Shown: positions 30,432-42,371 of the stretch, one piece after another
Layout of the letters: each line of letters opens with the position of its first letter
Numbering within the stretch: position 1 is the first letter of the stretch
Assembly (NCBI RefSeq): GCF_000964525.1
Contig: NZ_BAZG01000014.1
Span: 1-52,947, forward strand
From: Anaeromyxobacter sp. PSR-1
GTDB taxonomy: Bacteria > Myxococcota > Myxococcia > Myxococcales > Anaeromyxobacteraceae
Reading direction: 5' to 3'
Length of the DNA stretch: 52,947 nt
The notes under the pieces: model-generated
What the model saw: the letters and a program-made list of their open reading frames with translations, nothing else
Told to the model about the DNA's origin: nothing
The model's database searches: none
Made by a program: the position numbers and the translations under genes

Positions 30432-30678
30432 GGTGCGGCTCCCGCGTCCCGCCGCGCCGCCGCTGCCGGCGCGCCGCGGGGCGCCGCATCAGAGATGCGA
30501 ACGCGCCCGCCGGATCGCGAGCGGCGCGGGGCGGAGCGCCCGGGGCGCGGCCGGGGAGCTCGGCGAGCGCCGGGCGCGGGCCGGGCGCGCCGGCGGCCGG
30601 GCGGGCCCGGAGACGGACGCTCCCCGGCGGCGCGGGGCCACCGGGGAGCGGGACGGGCGGAGGCGCCGGGCGCGGGCG
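30432..30678. other. Intergenic region between cox operon end and ASRT operon start
   Basis: About 250 bp, close to 80% GC. It holds the hairpin at 30618-30650 and the ribosome site of the ASRT gene. I see no confident promoter for the ASRT operon; read-through from the cox operon is possible. Confidence 0.4.
30618..30650 (-). terminator. Hairpin downstream of the caa3 operon
   Basis: CGCTCCCCGG (30618-30627) and CCGGGGAGCG (30641-30650) form a perfect 10-bp stem with a 13-nt GC-rich loop, 28 nt past the end of the last oxidase gene. No T run follows. Confidence 0.45.
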
Positions 30679-31071
30679 CTACGGGAGCTTCGGCGGATCG
30701 CGGTCCGCGCCGCCCCACGGCAGCGCGCCGGCGCTGCCGGGCGGGTTCGCGAGCGGGAACCGGGTGGCGTTGTCGAGGATGGTGAGCCCGATGAGCAGCG
30801 CCACGAACGCGAGCGAGGTGACGAAGATCAGGCGGTTCGCGCCCCGCTGATCCCACAGGTGCATGAAGAACAGCGCCACCAGCGCGCCCTTGGCGATGGC
30901 GATGAGCAGCGCCACCGCCACGTGCCAGCCGCCGGGCAGGTGGACGCGCGAGGCGGCGTAGGTGACGACGGTGAGCACGAGCAGGACGATCCACACCACC
31001 ACGTAGCGCATGCCGTGCGCGTGGTGGGTGGCCTGGTGCTCCTCGTGCGCGATCGATCGGGGGTCGGCCAT
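30679..31071 (-). CDS. caa3 oxidase subunit IV (prokaryotic COX4 type)
   Basis: 130 aa with three membrane helices (YVVVWIVLLVLTVVTYAAS, WHVAVALLIAIAKGALVALF, IFVTSLAFVALLIGLTI) and a His-rich N-terminus. The pair AKGALVALFFMHL is typical of small bacterial subunit IV proteins, which stabilise the oxidase. It is the last gene of the ACIII-caa3 operon, 14 nt after subunit III. ATG 31071 has GGAG-like sequence (GACACCTCC on the plus strand) upstream. Confidence 0.85.
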   Translation of the reverse strand: MADPRSIAHEEHQATHHAHGMRYVVVWIVLLVLTVVTYAASRVHLPGGWHVAVALLIAIAKGALVALFFMHLWDQRGANRLIFVTSLAFVALLIGLTILDNATRFPLANPPGSAGALPWGGADRDPPKLP

Positions 31072-31085
31072 GGAGGTGTCGCTCC

Positions 31086-31704
31086 CTACACGAGGTAGAT
31101 GAGGGGGAAGACGAAGATCCAGATGAGGTCGACGAGGTGCCAGTAGAGGCCGGCCAGCTCGACCGGCGTGTGGTACGTCGCCGTGTACTTGCCGCGCGCC
31201 GCCTTCACCCCCACCACCGCCAGGATCGTCATGCCGACGATCACGTGGACGCCGTGCAGGCCGGTGATGAGGAAGTAGAGCGAGAAGAACAGCGACGCGC
31301 CCGGCGCCTGCAGCTCGTGGAAGGAGTAGTAGCGGCCCGGGAGCTGCCCCTCCTGGAAGTGGTGGCTGTACTCCACCGCCTTCAGCGCGAGGAAGGCGAG
31401 CGCGAAGGCGACCGACACGGCGAACCAGAGCCCGGTCTTCCTGCCGTTCCCCTTCACCGCCTCGTTCAGGCCGAGCGCGACCGTGAACGAGCTGGTCACC
31501 AGGATGACGGTGTTGACCAGGCCGAACCAGGTCTCGATGGCGCGGCTCGCCTCGGCGAACGCGTCCGAGTAGAGGTACCGGTACACCGCGTACGCCGCGA
31601 ACAGCGCGGTGAACAGCAGCACCTCGGAGGCGAGGAACAGCCACATGCCGAGCCGCTCGGCGTGCGACTGCTTCTCGATGTTCTCGAAATGGTGTGCCAG
31701 CGGG

Positions 31705-31715
<11 letters not shown>
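31086..31715 (-). CDS. caa3 oxidase subunit III
   Basis: 209 aa with five membrane helices, the short bacterial form of COX3. Marks are RLGMWLFLASEVLLFTALF near the N-terminus and FLITGLHGVHVIVGM followed by ELAGLYWHLVDLIWIFVFPLIYLV read as two blocks. It has no redox centre and supports the stability of subunit I. Its start overlaps the end of subunit I by 11 nt. Confidence 0.93.
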
Positions 31716-33346
<1,631 letters not shown>

Positions 33347-33369
<23 letters not shown>

Positions 33370-34399
33370 AGACCGGGCCCTCCGACGGACCGCTCTGGAC
33401 CGCCGGGGTCTTCAAGGACTTGATGTATTCGACGATGGCGGCCGCCTCGGGCGGCGCGAGCTTGCCCTGGTAGGTCGGCATCACGTTCTGGTAGCCCGCC
33501 ACGAGGTCCGCGGCGGGATCCATCATCGACTTGGTGAGATACCCCTCGTCGGCCTGCACGCTCTTCCCGCTCTGGAGCTTCTCGTTCCGCTGGTAGAGGT
33601 CCACCCAGGTCGGCCCGATGTGGCGCGTGCCGTCCACCGAGTGGCACTTCAGGCAGCCCTGCTCGCCCGCCAGCCGCCGGCCCTCCTCGATGACGTTGGA
33701 CGCCCGGCGCACCGGCTCGCCGGCGATGGGCGCGCCGTCCTGCGACCCGGCCACGCCGCGACCCTGCGTGGCGAGCCACTGGTCGAACTCCTCCGGCGGC
33801 ATCACCACCAGCTCGCCGATCATCCCGGAGTGCGCCAGGCCGCAGTACTCGGCGCAGAAGATCTCGTAGCGGCCGGGCCGATCGGCGTTGAACCAGGTCT
33901 GCGTGTAGCGGCCCGGGAGCGCGTCCTGCTTCACCCGGAGCGCCGGCACGTAGAACGAGTGGATCACGTCGCGCGAGGTGATGAGCAGCCGCACCGGGCG
34001 GCCGGCGGGGACGCGCAGCACGTCCACCGAGTTCGGGCCGCTCGGGTACGCGAACTTCCACATCCACTTCTTGCCCTGGACGTAGACGTCCATGGCGTCC
34101 TTGGGCGGCGACTGCAGCTTCGCGAACTGCGGGAAGCCGATGGCGAACCACACCAGGAAGAACGCCAGCGGCAGCCCCACGAAGATCACCTCGTGGATGG
34201 CCTTCGGCTCGACGCGGGGGGTGACGTCGGTGTCGGACCGGCGGCGGTACCGCACGAAGAAGTAGATCGCGGTGGCGAACACGCCCGCCGCCGCCACCAT
34301 GGTGGTGATGATGACGAAGTAGTGGAGCCCGTCGACCTGGCGCGCGTAGTCGCTCGCCTGGTCGGGGAGGAACAGCATTCTTCGCAGGAGGTCGTTCAT
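33347..34399 (-). CDS. ctaC: caa3 oxidase subunit II with fused cytochrome c domain
   Basis: 350 aa. Two N-terminal membrane helices lead to the CuA domain: His in VIHSFYVPAL and the ligand set CAEYCGLAHSGM. A C-terminal cytochrome c follows, with haem site CLKCH near residue 250 and a probable axial Met in NVMPTYQG. The fused haem c makes this a caa3 oxidase able to take electrons directly from ACIII cytochromes. The start overlaps the SCO-gene stop (ATGA). Confidence 0.95.
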
Positions 34400-35271
34400 G
34401 CGGTCTGCCTCGCCTTGGCCCGCCGCTCGCGCCAGACCAGCGTGGCGATCAGGCCGGTGAGGGCCACCAGCGCCACGCCCGCGCCGGCGCGCACGATGCC
34501 GAACGCGTACGGCTCGTACTTCCGCGAGGCGGGGTCGTACCGGTAGCAGGTGAGGAGGAAGCGATCGAAGCTGGTGCCGACCTTGCCGCTGGCGGCCTCG
34601 ACGACCGCCAGCCGGAAGTCCTTGGGCGGGTAGTCGATGCCGTACAGGTAGCGGGAGACCTTCCCCTCCGGCGTGAGGACGAAGATCGCCGCCTGGTGGG
34701 CCCACTCGCCGGAGGCGGGGTCCTTCTTGTAGTAGAAGCCGAGCGCGTCGGAGACCTTCCGCGACGCCTCCGCCGTCCCGACCAGGAACGGCCAGTCCGT
34801 CCCCGCGTCCGGGCGGCCCATCGACTGCAGGTAGCCGCGCCGCCGCTCGGCGGCGAGCGCCGGCCCCTCCTCCGGATCGAAGGAGATGGTGACGGCCTGG
34901 TAGTCCCGGCCCAGCTCGAGCCCGTTCTCGCGCATGGCCTTGCCCATGCCGGAGAGGATCAGGCCGCAGAGCATGGGGCAGTCGTAGTAGACCAGCGCGA
35001 CCACCACGGGCTTCTTGCCGTCGAAGGCCTGGCGCAGCGCGAAGGGCTGGCCCTTCCAGTCGGTGAAGGGCACGTCGAGCGGGATCGCCGCGCCGAGCCG
35101 CTCCTCGACGCGGACGTCCTCGAGGGCGACCGGCGGCACGTCGGGCGAGGGCCCCGCGCCGCCCTCGCGCTGGCGCCAGAACTGGGCGCCCGCCGGGGCG
35201 GGGGCGAGCAGCGCCGCGGCGGCCGCGAGCGCCAGGCCGGCCCCGGCGCGCCGGAGCGTCGCGCGGGTCAC
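34396..35271 (-). CDS. SCO1/SenC copper chaperone for CuA assembly
   Basis: 291 aa. An Ala-rich signal peptide (to about residue 29) precedes a thioredoxin-like SCO domain with copper-binding CPMLC (VYYDCPMLCGLI) and the third ligand His in EWAHQAAIFVLTPEG. A C-terminal membrane helix (AGAGVALVALTGLIATLVW) is unusual, since SCO proteins are usually anchored at the N-terminus. It probably loads copper into CuA of the adjacent subunit II. GTG 35271 overlaps the upstream stop (GTGA). Confidence 0.9.
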   Translation of the reverse strand: MTRATLRRAGAGLALAAAAALLAPAPAGAQFWRQREGGAGPSPDVPPVALEDVRVEERLGAAIPLDVPFTDWKGQPFALRQAFDGKKPVVVALVYYDCPMLCGLILSGMGKAMRENGLELGRDYQAVTISFDPEEGPALAAERRRGYLQSMGRPDAGTDWPFLVGTAEASRKVSDALGFYYKKDPASGEWAHQAAIFVLTPEGKVSRYLYGIDYPPKDFRLAVVEAASGKVGTSFDRFLLTCYRYDPASRKYEPYAFGIVRAGAGVALVALTGLIATLVWRERRAKARQTA

Positions 35272-35705
35272 GGCTGGCCTCCCGGGCCCGGCCCGAGGTC
35301 GGGCGCCTGCGACGGCACCGGCTCGACCGGCGGCGCGGGCATGGGGCGGATCCCCTGCGCCACCAGGTCCATGGCGCGGTCGATGGGCAGGTGCACCACG
35401 CCGGCGCCGCGGTCCACCCAGCCGTACGAGGCGAGCCGCTGGCGGCGGGCGGTGCGATCGCGCTCGCCGCGCACCGAGAGCTCGAACAGCTGCTGCTCCA
35501 CCATGCCGATCTTGTTCTGGCCGATCTCGGGCGGGATGGGCGGCCCCTCGCGCGAGGCGCGGAGGTCCTGCAGGTAGGCGATGGCGGCGTAGGAGCCGAT
35601 GAAGAAGACCACCAGCGCGGCCACGCCGACCGCGATGATCTTGCCGGTGTCGATCCGGTCCTCCTCGGACCGGACCCCGTGGGCGTGTTCGACGTGGTCG
35701 CTCAT
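35268..35705 (-). CDS. Small single-helix membrane protein of the ACIII operon (ActG position)
   Basis: 145 aa. A His-rich cytoplasmic start (MSDHVEHAHGVRSEEDR) is followed by one membrane helix (IIAVGVAALVVFFIGSYAAIAYL) and a soluble part with RTARRQRLASYGWVDRGAGV and HLPIDRAMDLV, then a Pro-rich tail. The YGW...HLPIDRAM segment resembles short motifs found in SCO- and oxidase-linked proteins. It sits where some ACIII clusters encode ActG or a linker protein. I cannot assign the family securely. It is coupled on both sides by 4-nt overlaps. Confidence 0.7.
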   Translation of the reverse strand: MSDHVEHAHGVRSEEDRIDTGKIIAVGVAALVVFFIGSYAAIAYLQDLRASREGPPIPPEIGQNKIGMVEQQLFELSVRGERDRTARRQRLASYGWVDRGAGVVHLPIDRAMDLVAQGIRPMPAPPVEPVPSQAPDLGPGPGGQP

Positions 35706-36886
35706 TGCGGCAGGTACCTCAGCGAGTCCTCGAGGTAGGGATCGCGGACCGGGACCGCCACCGTGCCGCGCATGCGGACGAGCGCGAACGCCACGGTGAC
35801 GCCGCCCACGCCCACGAAGGCGGAGAGGTCCCACAGCGACGGGCGCGGGCCGCCCGGGTCGAGGTGGGGCATCACGAGCCAGTAGAGGTCGATCCAGTGG
35901 ACGAACAGGATCCAGGCCGCGACCTTGGCCAGCCGGCCCGGGACGCGGGTGATGGCGCGGTTCATGAGCAGGAAGAACGGCACCAGGAAGTGGAACAGCG
36001 CGAGGAAGACGCCGACCGCCTTCCACCCGCCCTCGATGCGGAGGATGTACCAGGGCACCTCCTCGGGCACGTTCGCGATCCAGATGAGCATGAACTGCGA
36101 GAACGCGACGTAGGCCCAGAAGGCGGTGAAGGCGAGCAGGAACTTGCCGAGCGCGTGGAAGTGCTCGGTGTTCATGTGCGCGCCGAACTGGTTCGGATCG
36201 ACCCGCGTGGCGTTGGCCGCGATGATGACCACCGCGAACGCGCCCACGAAGCTGCCGGCGAACCAGTACACGCCGAAGATGGTCGAGAAGAAGCGCGGGT
36301 CGAGCGACATCATCCAGTCGAACGCCGCGAACGTGAGCGTGAGCGCCACGAACGGGAGCGAGCCCGCCCCGAGCGCCCGCTGGCGGCGGGTCAGGTCGTG
36401 CCCGCCGACCGCGTCCTGGCGCAGGGACCAGGCGCGCAGCAGGTGCGCGACGAGGATCCAGCAGGCGAAGTAGATCGCCGCCCGCACCACGAAGAACGGC
36501 ACGTTGAGCCAGGGCTTCTTGTGCTCGACGGCGTGGAGGACCTCGCCCTCCAGGCCGTGCGGGTCCACCCACGGGAACAGGTGGCCGCGGCCGAGCAGGA
36601 TGGGGACGAACAGCACCACGAACAGCGGGATCACCGCCGGGAGGTGCTCGAGGAAGCGGCGCAGCACCACCGGCCAGCGCGCGTTGGACGCGTGCAGCGC
36701 GCCGAGCAGGAGGAGCGCGCCGAGCGCCAGGCCCAGCCAGTACACGAACGCGACGAGGTAGGCGTAGAGCACGCGCCGCGGGTCGCCGACCACCGCGCCG
36801 AGCGCGGTGACGACGAGGCCCGCCGCGCCGACGGCGGCGGCCATCGTCATGAGGCGCCGGCCGCCCAGGTACGGGGTGAGGGTCAT
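35702..36886 (-). CDS. actF: Alternative Complex III subunit ActF (NrfD-like membrane protein)
   Basis: 394 aa with about ten membrane helices, the shorter of the two NrfD/PsrC-like subunits in ACIII. Recognisable stretches are FVPILLGRGHLFPWVDP, FAAFDWMMSLDPRFFSTIFG and AHMNTEHFHALGKFLLAFT. With ActC it forms the membrane core suggested to carry protons. ATG 36886 overlaps the actE stop (ATGA). Confidence 0.9.
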   Translation of the reverse strand: MTLTPYLGGRRLMTMAAAVGAAGLVVTALGAVVGDPRRVLYAYLVAFVYWLGLALGALLLLGALHASNARWPVVLRRFLEHLPAVIPLFVVLFVPILLGRGHLFPWVDPHGLEGEVLHAVEHKKPWLNVPFFVVRAAIYFACWILVAHLLRAWSLRQDAVGGHDLTRRQRALGAGSLPFVALTLTFAAFDWMMSLDPRFFSTIFGVYWFAGSFVGAFAVVIIAANATRVDPNQFGAHMNTEHFHALGKFLLAFTAFWAYVAFSQFMLIWIANVPEEVPWYILRIEGGWKAVGVFLALFHFLVPFFLLMNRAITRVPGRLAKVAAWILFVHWIDLYWLVMPHLDPGGPRPSLWDLSAFVGVGGVTVAFALVRMRGTVAVPVRDPYLEDSLRYLPQ

Positions 36887-37455
36887 CGCCCCTCCTTCTG
36901 GAGCTGCTCGCGGGCGTCGGGCGGCACCTGGTCGAGCGATGCGTTCTGGCTGAGCTGGAGGGCGCGCACGTACGCCACGATGGCCCAGCGGTCCTGCACC
37001 GGGAGCTCGGCGGCGTACGAGGGCATGAGCCCGAAGCCCTCGGTGATCACCTGGTAGATGTAGCCGTCCGGGCGATCGCGGTAGAGGTGGAGCGAGGGCG
37101 GCCGGCGCAGCGACATGTTCATGGCGACCTGGCTCTCGCCGTCGCCGAGCACGCCGTGGCACACCGCGCAGCTCACGTCGAAGCGCTGGCGCCCGCGCGC
37201 GAGCAGCTTCGCGTCCACCGCCACCGGCAGGAGCTGCACCGGGCGGCCGTCGGGGCCGCGGCCGGTGGCGACGGCCGGGTCGAGCCGTGGGCCGTACGGG
37301 ACGGTGCCGGCCGGCGGGTGCCGCATGGCGAGGCCGTTCGCGTAGTACTCGCTGGACTGGTAGGCCTTGTACTTCTGCTGGCGCTGCATCGGGTCGAGCC
37401 GCGGGCAGGCGGTCAGCGCGAGGAGCGGCAGGAAGAGGGCGAGGCGGCGGGTCAT
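36883..37455 (-). CDS. actE: Alternative Complex III subunit ActE (mono-haem cytochrome c lipoprotein)
   Basis: 190 aa. The lipobox LTAC puts the lipidated Cys at residue 17. One haem c site, CAVCH near residue 98, and a probable axial Met in GFGLMPSYA. ActE is the peripheral cytochrome c that passes electrons to the next acceptor, probably the haem c tail of subunit II. It starts 1 nt after the actD stop region. Confidence 0.92.
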   Translation of the reverse strand: MTRRLALFLPLLALTACPRLDPMQRQQKYKAYQSSEYYANGLAMRHPPAGTVPYGPRLDPAVATGRGPDGRPVQLLPVAVDAKLLARGRQRFDVSCAVCHGVLGDGESQVAMNMSLRRPPSLHLYRDRPDGYIYQVITEGFGLMPSYAAELPVQDRWAIVAYVRALQLSQNASLDQVPPDAREQLQKEGR

Positions 37456-37456
37456 C

Positions 37457-37984
37457 TCACTTCCCCTCCGGGACGACCGAGACCAGGCGCGCGCCGAGCC
37501 GGCGCAGCTCCGCCGCGACCGCGTCGGCGTCGCCGGCCTCCACCTCGGCCGAGAGCCACAGGCCGTCGATGCTGGCGGAGCGGAACGCCTCCACCTCGAA
37601 CACCGGGTGGTGGACGCGCGGGAAGCCGAAGTAGACGGCGAGCAGGCCCACGAAGATGGCGAGCGCGGAGAACAGCACGCCGAGCTCGAAGGTGACCGGG
37701 ATGAACGCGGGCGCGCTGTGCGGGGGCCGGTTGCCGACGTTGAGCGGCCAGGCGTAGCCGACCGTGTACCACTGCAGCAGGTACCCGGAGACCGCGCCGG
37801 TGATCCCGGCCACCAGCGCCACCAGCGGCACGGTGGACTTGCGCAGCCCCAGCGCCTCCTCGGCGCCGTGCAGCGGGTACGGCGAGTGGAGGTCGAGGGT
37901 GGCCCCGCCGCGCGCGCGCAGCGTGCGCGCCGCGTCGAGGAGCGCGGCCTCGGCGCCGAACTCTCCCAGGACGTAGCTCTTCAT
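37457..37984 (-). CDS. actD: Alternative Complex III subunit ActD (DUF3341)
   Basis: 175 aa. A soluble part (~1-55) with [15 protein letters not shown] is followed by two membrane helices ([40 protein letters not shown]) and a C-terminal ACT-like stretch. HSPYP...LGLRKS is diagnostic of DUF3341. No cofactor. It packs against ActC and ActF. ATG 37984 overlaps the actC stop. Confidence 0.92.
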   Translation of the reverse strand: MKSYVLGEFGAEAALLDAARTLRARGGATLDLHSPYPLHGAEEALGLRKSTVPLVALVAGITGAVSGYLLQWYTVGYAWPLNVGNRPPHSAPAFIPVTFELGVLFSALAIFVGLLAVYFGFPRVHHPVFEVEAFRSASIDGLWLSAEVEAGDADAVAAELRRLGARLVSVVPEGK

Positions 37985-39417
37985 GCCCGCTCCGCGTGCG
38001 CGCCCCGCGCCACCGCCTGCCCGCCCCCGGCCGCGTGGTGATCCTGGTGCTCCAGCTCGCGGCGGAGCTCCTTCACCTCGGAGATGGGGATGGCCGGCAG
38101 GAAGCGCAGGAACAGGAGGAACAGGACGGCGAAGGTGGACATCGACCCGAACAGCAGGCCCCAGTCGACCCAGGTCGGCGTGTAGTTCGCCCAGGAGCCG
38201 GGGATGAAGTCGCGGGTGAGCGTCACCGCGATGATGACGAAGCGCTCCGCCCACATGCCGAAGTTCACCAGCACGGAGACGAGGAACAGCACCATCACGT
38301 TCCGCCGCAGCGCGGGCACCCAGAACACCTGCGGCGCCACCACGTTGCAGAAGATCTGCATCGCGTAGACGAGCTTGTAGTCGCCGACCACGCGGTTGTA
38401 GAAGGCGAACCACTCGGCCTCGCTGCCCGAGTACCACGCGATGAACCACTCCATCACGTAGCCGTAGGTGACCATCAGGCCGGTCGCGAGGATCACCTTC
38501 GCCATGTTGTCGAGGTGGCGCGCGGTGACGACGTGCTCGAACTTGAACACCTTCCGCGCCGGGATCATCAGCGTCATCACCATCGCGAAGCCGCTGAAGA
38601 TGGCGCCGGCCACGAAGTAGGGCGGGAAGATGGTGGTGTGCCAGCCCGGCAGCTGCGAGATGGCGAAGTCGAACGACACGATGGTGTGCACCGACACCAC
38701 CAGCGGCGTGGACAGGCCGGCCATGAGCAGGTAGCCGATGCGCCAGTGCTGCCAGTGGCGCGCCGAGCCGCGCCAGCCGAAGGACATGATCCCGTAGACG
38801 ACGCGCTGGGCGCGGGTCCTGGCCGCGTCGCGCAGCGTGGCGAGGTCGGGGATGAGCCCGAGGTACCAGAACAGGAAGGAGACCGTGGCGTAGGTCGAGA
38901 TCGCGAACACGTCCCAGGGGAGCGCGCTCTTGAAGTTCGGCCAGATCTGCGTGGTGGCGGGGTACGGGATGAGCCACCAGAACAGCCAGGGGCGGCCGAG
39001 GTGGATGACCGGGTACGCGCCGGCCATGGCCACCGCGAACAGCGTCATCGCCTCCGCAAACCGGTTGATGGAGGTGCGCCACTTCTGCTGGAACAGGAGC
39101 AGGATGGCGCTGATGAGCGTGCCGGCGTGGCCGATGCCGATCCACCAGACGAAGTTGGTGATGTCGTAGGCCCAGGCGACCGGGATGTTGTTGCCCCACA
39201 CCCCGATGCCCACGAACAGGGTCATGTAGAGCGACAGGAGCCAGAAGGCCATCCCGCCGCCGAACAGGACCAGCATCACCAGCCAGCCCTTCTTCGTCGG
39301 CCCCAGCACCGGCTCGAGCAGGCTGTCGGTCAGCGCCCGGTCGTCGGGGCGGCCGACCAGCACGGGCGAGGTCTCGAGCGGATCGACGCGCTCGATCGTC
39401 TTGGTCGCGGTGGTCAT
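37981..39417 (-). CDS. actC: Alternative Complex III subunit ActC (NrfD-like quinol-oxidising subunit)
   Basis: 478 aa with about ten membrane helices. NrfD features are [31 protein letters not shown] and [20 protein letters not shown]. ActC holds the quinol site beside the Fe-S subunit ActB. Cytoplasmic ends are His-rich. The start overlaps the actB stop (ATGA). Confidence 0.95.
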   Translation of the reverse strand: MTTATKTIERVDPLETSPVLVGRPDDRALTDSLLEPVLGPTKKGWLVMLVLFGGGMAFWLLSLYMTLFVGIGVWGNNIPVAWAYDITNFVWWIGIGHAGTLISAILLLFQQKWRTSINRFAEAMTLFAVAMAGAYPVIHLGRPWLFWWLIPYPATTQIWPNFKSALPWDVFAISTYATVSFLFWYLGLIPDLATLRDAARTRAQRVVYGIMSFGWRGSARHWQHWRIGYLLMAGLSTPLVVSVHTIVSFDFAISQLPGWHTTIFPPYFVAGAIFSGFAMVMTLMIPARKVFKFEHVVTARHLDNMAKVILATGLMVTYGYVMEWFIAWYSGSEAEWFAFYNRVVGDYKLVYAMQIFCNVVAPQVFWVPALRRNVMVLFLVSVLVNFGMWAERFVIIAVTLTRDFIPGSWANYTPTWVDWGLLFGSMSTFAVLFLLFLRFLPAIPISEVKELRRELEHQDHHAAGGGQAVARGAHAERA

Positions 39418-42371
39418 GCGAGGTCGGGGTTCGGGTTGCGGAGCTTGACGAGGTAGGCGGTGCGCGGCCGGGTCCCGAGCTCGTGCAGCAGGTCGTAGCG
39501 CCGCGCGTCCGCGTGCCGCCTCGACACCGCCGAGCCGGGGTCGTTCAGGTTGCCGAAGACGATCGCCTCGGTGGGGCAGGCCTGCTGGCAGGCCGAGACC
39601 ACCTCGTCGCCGCCGATCTTCCGGCCGTTCGAGCGCGCGTCGATGCGCGCGTGCTCGATGCGCTGCGTGCAGTAGGTGCACTTCTCCATCACGCCGCGCG
39701 CGCGGACGGTGACGTCGGGGTTGTGCACCATCTTCTCGGTCGGCTCGAGCGTCCCGTGCCAGTCGAGCCAGTTGAAGCGGCGCACCTTGTACGGGCAGTT
39801 GTTCGAGCAGTACCGGGTCCCGACGCACCGGTTGTAGACCATCTCGTTCAGCCCCTCCTCCGAGTGCACGGTGGCGTTCACCGGGCACACGTACTCGCAG
39901 GGCGCCGCCTCGCAGTGCACGCACGCGAGCGGCTGGGAGACGGAGGCGGGGTCCTCGACCGGGCCCTCGAAGTAGCGGTCCACCCGCAGCCAGTGCATCT
40001 CGCGGCTGCGGAGCACCTGCTCCTTGCCGACCACCGGGATGTTGTTCTCGGCCTGGCAGGCGACCGTGCACGCGCCGCAGCCGATGCAGCGCGACAGGTC
40101 GATGGCCATGCCCCAGCGGTACTCGTTCTTCGAGTAGTCCACCGGCTCGTGGATGGTGGGCTGCGGGCCGCGGTGCTCGTCCAGCTCGTGCTTCGCGTGG
40201 GCGAGCTCCGGCGCGTCGAGCGCGAGCGCGATGGCCCGGCCCTGCATCGAGAAGTGCTCCTGCGTGGTGGCGAGCGCGTGCCGCTTGCCGGTCTTGCGGA
40301 CCTCCACGCCGGCGCCGAACCAGGGCGCGTCGGAGGTGCGGAGCGCGTAGGCGTCGTGGCCCACGCCCTTCCCCACCGGCCCGGCCACCGCCTGCCCGTA
40401 GCCGAGCGTGAGCAGCACCGACCCGTCGGCGTGGCCTGGGACCACCAGCGCCGGCGCGGTGAGCGTGCGGCCCTTCCACGACAGCTCGACGAGGTCGCCC
40501 GACGCGACGCCGAGCTGCTTCGCGGTGGCGGCCGAGAGCTGCGCGGCGTTGTCCCAGGTGAGCTTGGTGACCGGGTGCGGGTACTCCTGCAGCCAGGCGT
40601 TCTCGAGGAAGCGCCCGTCGAGCACCTTGTAGTCGGCGGCGAAGCCGAGCTCGAGCCCGGCGCCCGGCGCGGGCACCGCGCGCACCGCCTCGGCGACGCG
40701 GCCCAGGTCCGCCTGCACGGCCTCGGGCGGCACGGCGCTGCCCGCGACCACGCCCGCGGCGAGCCAGCCGTCCCAGCGGCCGTCGAACCCGGCCGCGCCG
40801 GCCCGGCGGCGCCAGCCCTCGCGGACGATCCGCCAGCTGCCGTGGTCGCCCTCGTCGAGGAACGCCGCGAGCAGCTCGAGCTCGCTCATCGACTCGTGCA
40901 GCGGCGCGATGAGCGGCTGCTGGATGGAGGCGGTGCCGTCGGCGGCGCGCAGGTCGCCCCAGGCCTCCAGCGGGTGGGTGGCCGCGATCTTCCAGGTGGC
41001 GGCCCGGACCGTGTCGTCCTCGCGGAGCGCGAGCGCGATCGTGTCCTTCGCCTTCGGGAGCAGCTTGCGGAGCGGGACGTCGGCGGGCGCGGTGTGCGCC
41101 GGGTTCCAGGCGGTCACCACCAGCGCGTCCACCTTGCCGGCCTCGAGCTCGCTCGCGAGCGCGCGCAGCCGGTCCGGCCCGGCGGCCGGGTCGAGCAGCG
41201 CAGTGGGGCGGTAGGCGACCGTCTTGCCGGCGTTCCCGAGCGCGTCGTTCAGCGCCGCCGCGAGCGCGTGCACCGCGGCGGGCTGCCGGTCGCCGGCGAG
41301 CACCACCGAGCGGCCGCGCGCCTTCGCCAGGTCGGCCGCGACCGCCGCCGCCGCCTTCGCGCGCTCGCCCCCGGCCGGCGCGCCGAGCGGCGCGAGCTGC
41401 GAGAGGCCGTGCTTCGCGGCGAGCTCCGCGGCGACGGCGCGCCCGAACCCGAGCACGTCGGCGGAGCGCATGCGGAAGCGGTGGTCGGCGGCGCCGCCGG
41501 TGACGGTGTACGCCGACTCGGCCACGTAGAGCCGGTTCATGCGCTCGGCGGTCCGCCGCGCGCCGAACTCGCGCGCCAGCCGCAGGCTGTCGCCCTCGAG
41601 CGCCAGGAAGTCCGACTCGAGCGAGAGGATCACGTCCGCGTCGGCCAGCGACGCGGAGGCGTCGAGCGGCTTGCCGAACGCGAGCGCCGCGCCGGCGCGC
41701 CCGGCGTCGGCGCCCACCGGGGCCCACGCGTCGAAGCGGGCCTTCGGGAAGCGCTCCAGGATCCGCCGGCGCAGGTCGGCCACCGCGGGCGAGCTGGTCG
41801 GCTCGACCAGGAAGCGGAGCCGCGCCCCGCCGTCCTGCGCGTGCGACCGGGCCAGCGCGGAGACCTCCCGCAGCACCGTGGCGAGCCCGAGCGGGCGCCC
41901 GGCGCGGGTGAAGCCCTTCAGCCGGCGCGGATCGTAGAGGTCGAGGATCGAGGCCTGCAGCATGGCGTCGCTGCCGCCGCGGCTCGACGGGTGCTCGCGG
42001 TTGCCCTCGATCTTGGTGGGCCGGCCCTCGTGGCTGGTGACCACCAGGCCCACCGCGTAGCCGCCGCGCGACGCGACGGTGGCGTAGGCGCTCGGCACGC
42101 TCGGGGTCACGCCGGCCGGCGGCCGGACGTAGGAGACCACGTTCTCGCGCGGCGGCTTGCAGGCCTCGAGGCCCGCCAGCGCCACCGAGGCGCCGAGCAC
42201 CTGGAGGAACCCGCGGCGCGTGAAGCCCTCCGGGACCGCGGCGGCGTCGTCCGGGAACTCACCCGGCGGCACCTCCCTGGCCTCGGCGGCCTCCTCGACG
42301 CTGCGCCAGCGGCGCGCGTCGAGACCCGCACCCTGCTTCTGTCCGTAGATGGGAAGCCCTAGCGATGGCAT
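39414..42371 (-). CDS. actB: Alternative Complex III subunit ActB (molybdopterin-like domain fused to Fe-S domain)
   Basis: 985 aa. A twin-arginine motif ([11 protein letters not shown], ~residue 50) sits far from the N-terminus, as is usual for ActB, and is followed by LEAC, a possible lipobox. Residues ~90-740 resemble a molybdopterin oxidoreductase, but in this family no Mo is bound. From ~760 four cysteine groups ([39 protein letters not shown] with CQQAC) would bind Fe-S clusters linking the quinol site to ActA haems. It is the largest ACIII subunit. The start overlaps the actA end by 13 nt. Confidence 0.95.
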   Translation of the reverse strand: MPSLGLPIYGQKQGAGLDARRWRSVEEAAEAREVPPGEFPDDAAAVPEGFTRRGFLQVLGASVALAGLEACKPPRENVVSYVRPPAGVTPSVPSAYATVASRGGYAVGLVVTSHEGRPTKIEGNREHPSSRGGSDAMLQASILDLYDPRRLKGFTRAGRPLGLATVLREVSALARSHAQDGGARLRFLVEPTSSPAVADLRRRILERFPKARFDAWAPVGADAGRAGAALAFGKPLDASASLADADVILSLESDFLALEGDSLRLAREFGARRTAERMNRLYVAESAYTVTGGAADHRFRMRSADVLGFGRAVAAELAAKHGLSQLAPLGAPAGGERAKAAAAVAADLAKARGRSVVLAGDRQPAAVHALAAALNDALGNAGKTVAYRPTALLDPAAGPDRLRALASELEAGKVDALVVTAWNPAHTAPADVPLRKLLPKAKDTIALALREDDTVRAATWKIAATHPLEAWGDLRAADGTASIQQPLIAPLHESMSELELLAAFLDEGDHGSWRIVREGWRRRAGAAGFDGRWDGWLAAGVVAGSAVPPEAVQADLGRVAEAVRAVPAPGAGLELGFAADYKVLDGRFLENAWLQEYPHPVTKLTWDNAAQLSAATAKQLGVASGDLVELSWKGRTLTAPALVVPGHADGSVLLTLGYGQAVAGPVGKGVGHDAYALRTSDAPWFGAGVEVRKTGKRHALATTQEHFSMQGRAIALALDAPELAHAKHELDEHRGPQPTIHEPVDYSKNEYRWGMAIDLSRCIGCGACTVACQAENNIPVVGKEQVLRSREMHWLRVDRYFEGPVEDPASVSQPLACVHCEAAPCEYVCPVNATVHSEEGLNEMVYNRCVGTRYCSNNCPYKVRRFNWLDWHGTLEPTEKMVHNPDVTVRARGVMEKCTYCTQRIEHARIDARSNGRKIGGDEVVSACQQACPTEAIVFGNLNDPGSAVSRRHADARRYDLLHELGTRPRTAYLVKLRNPNPDLA

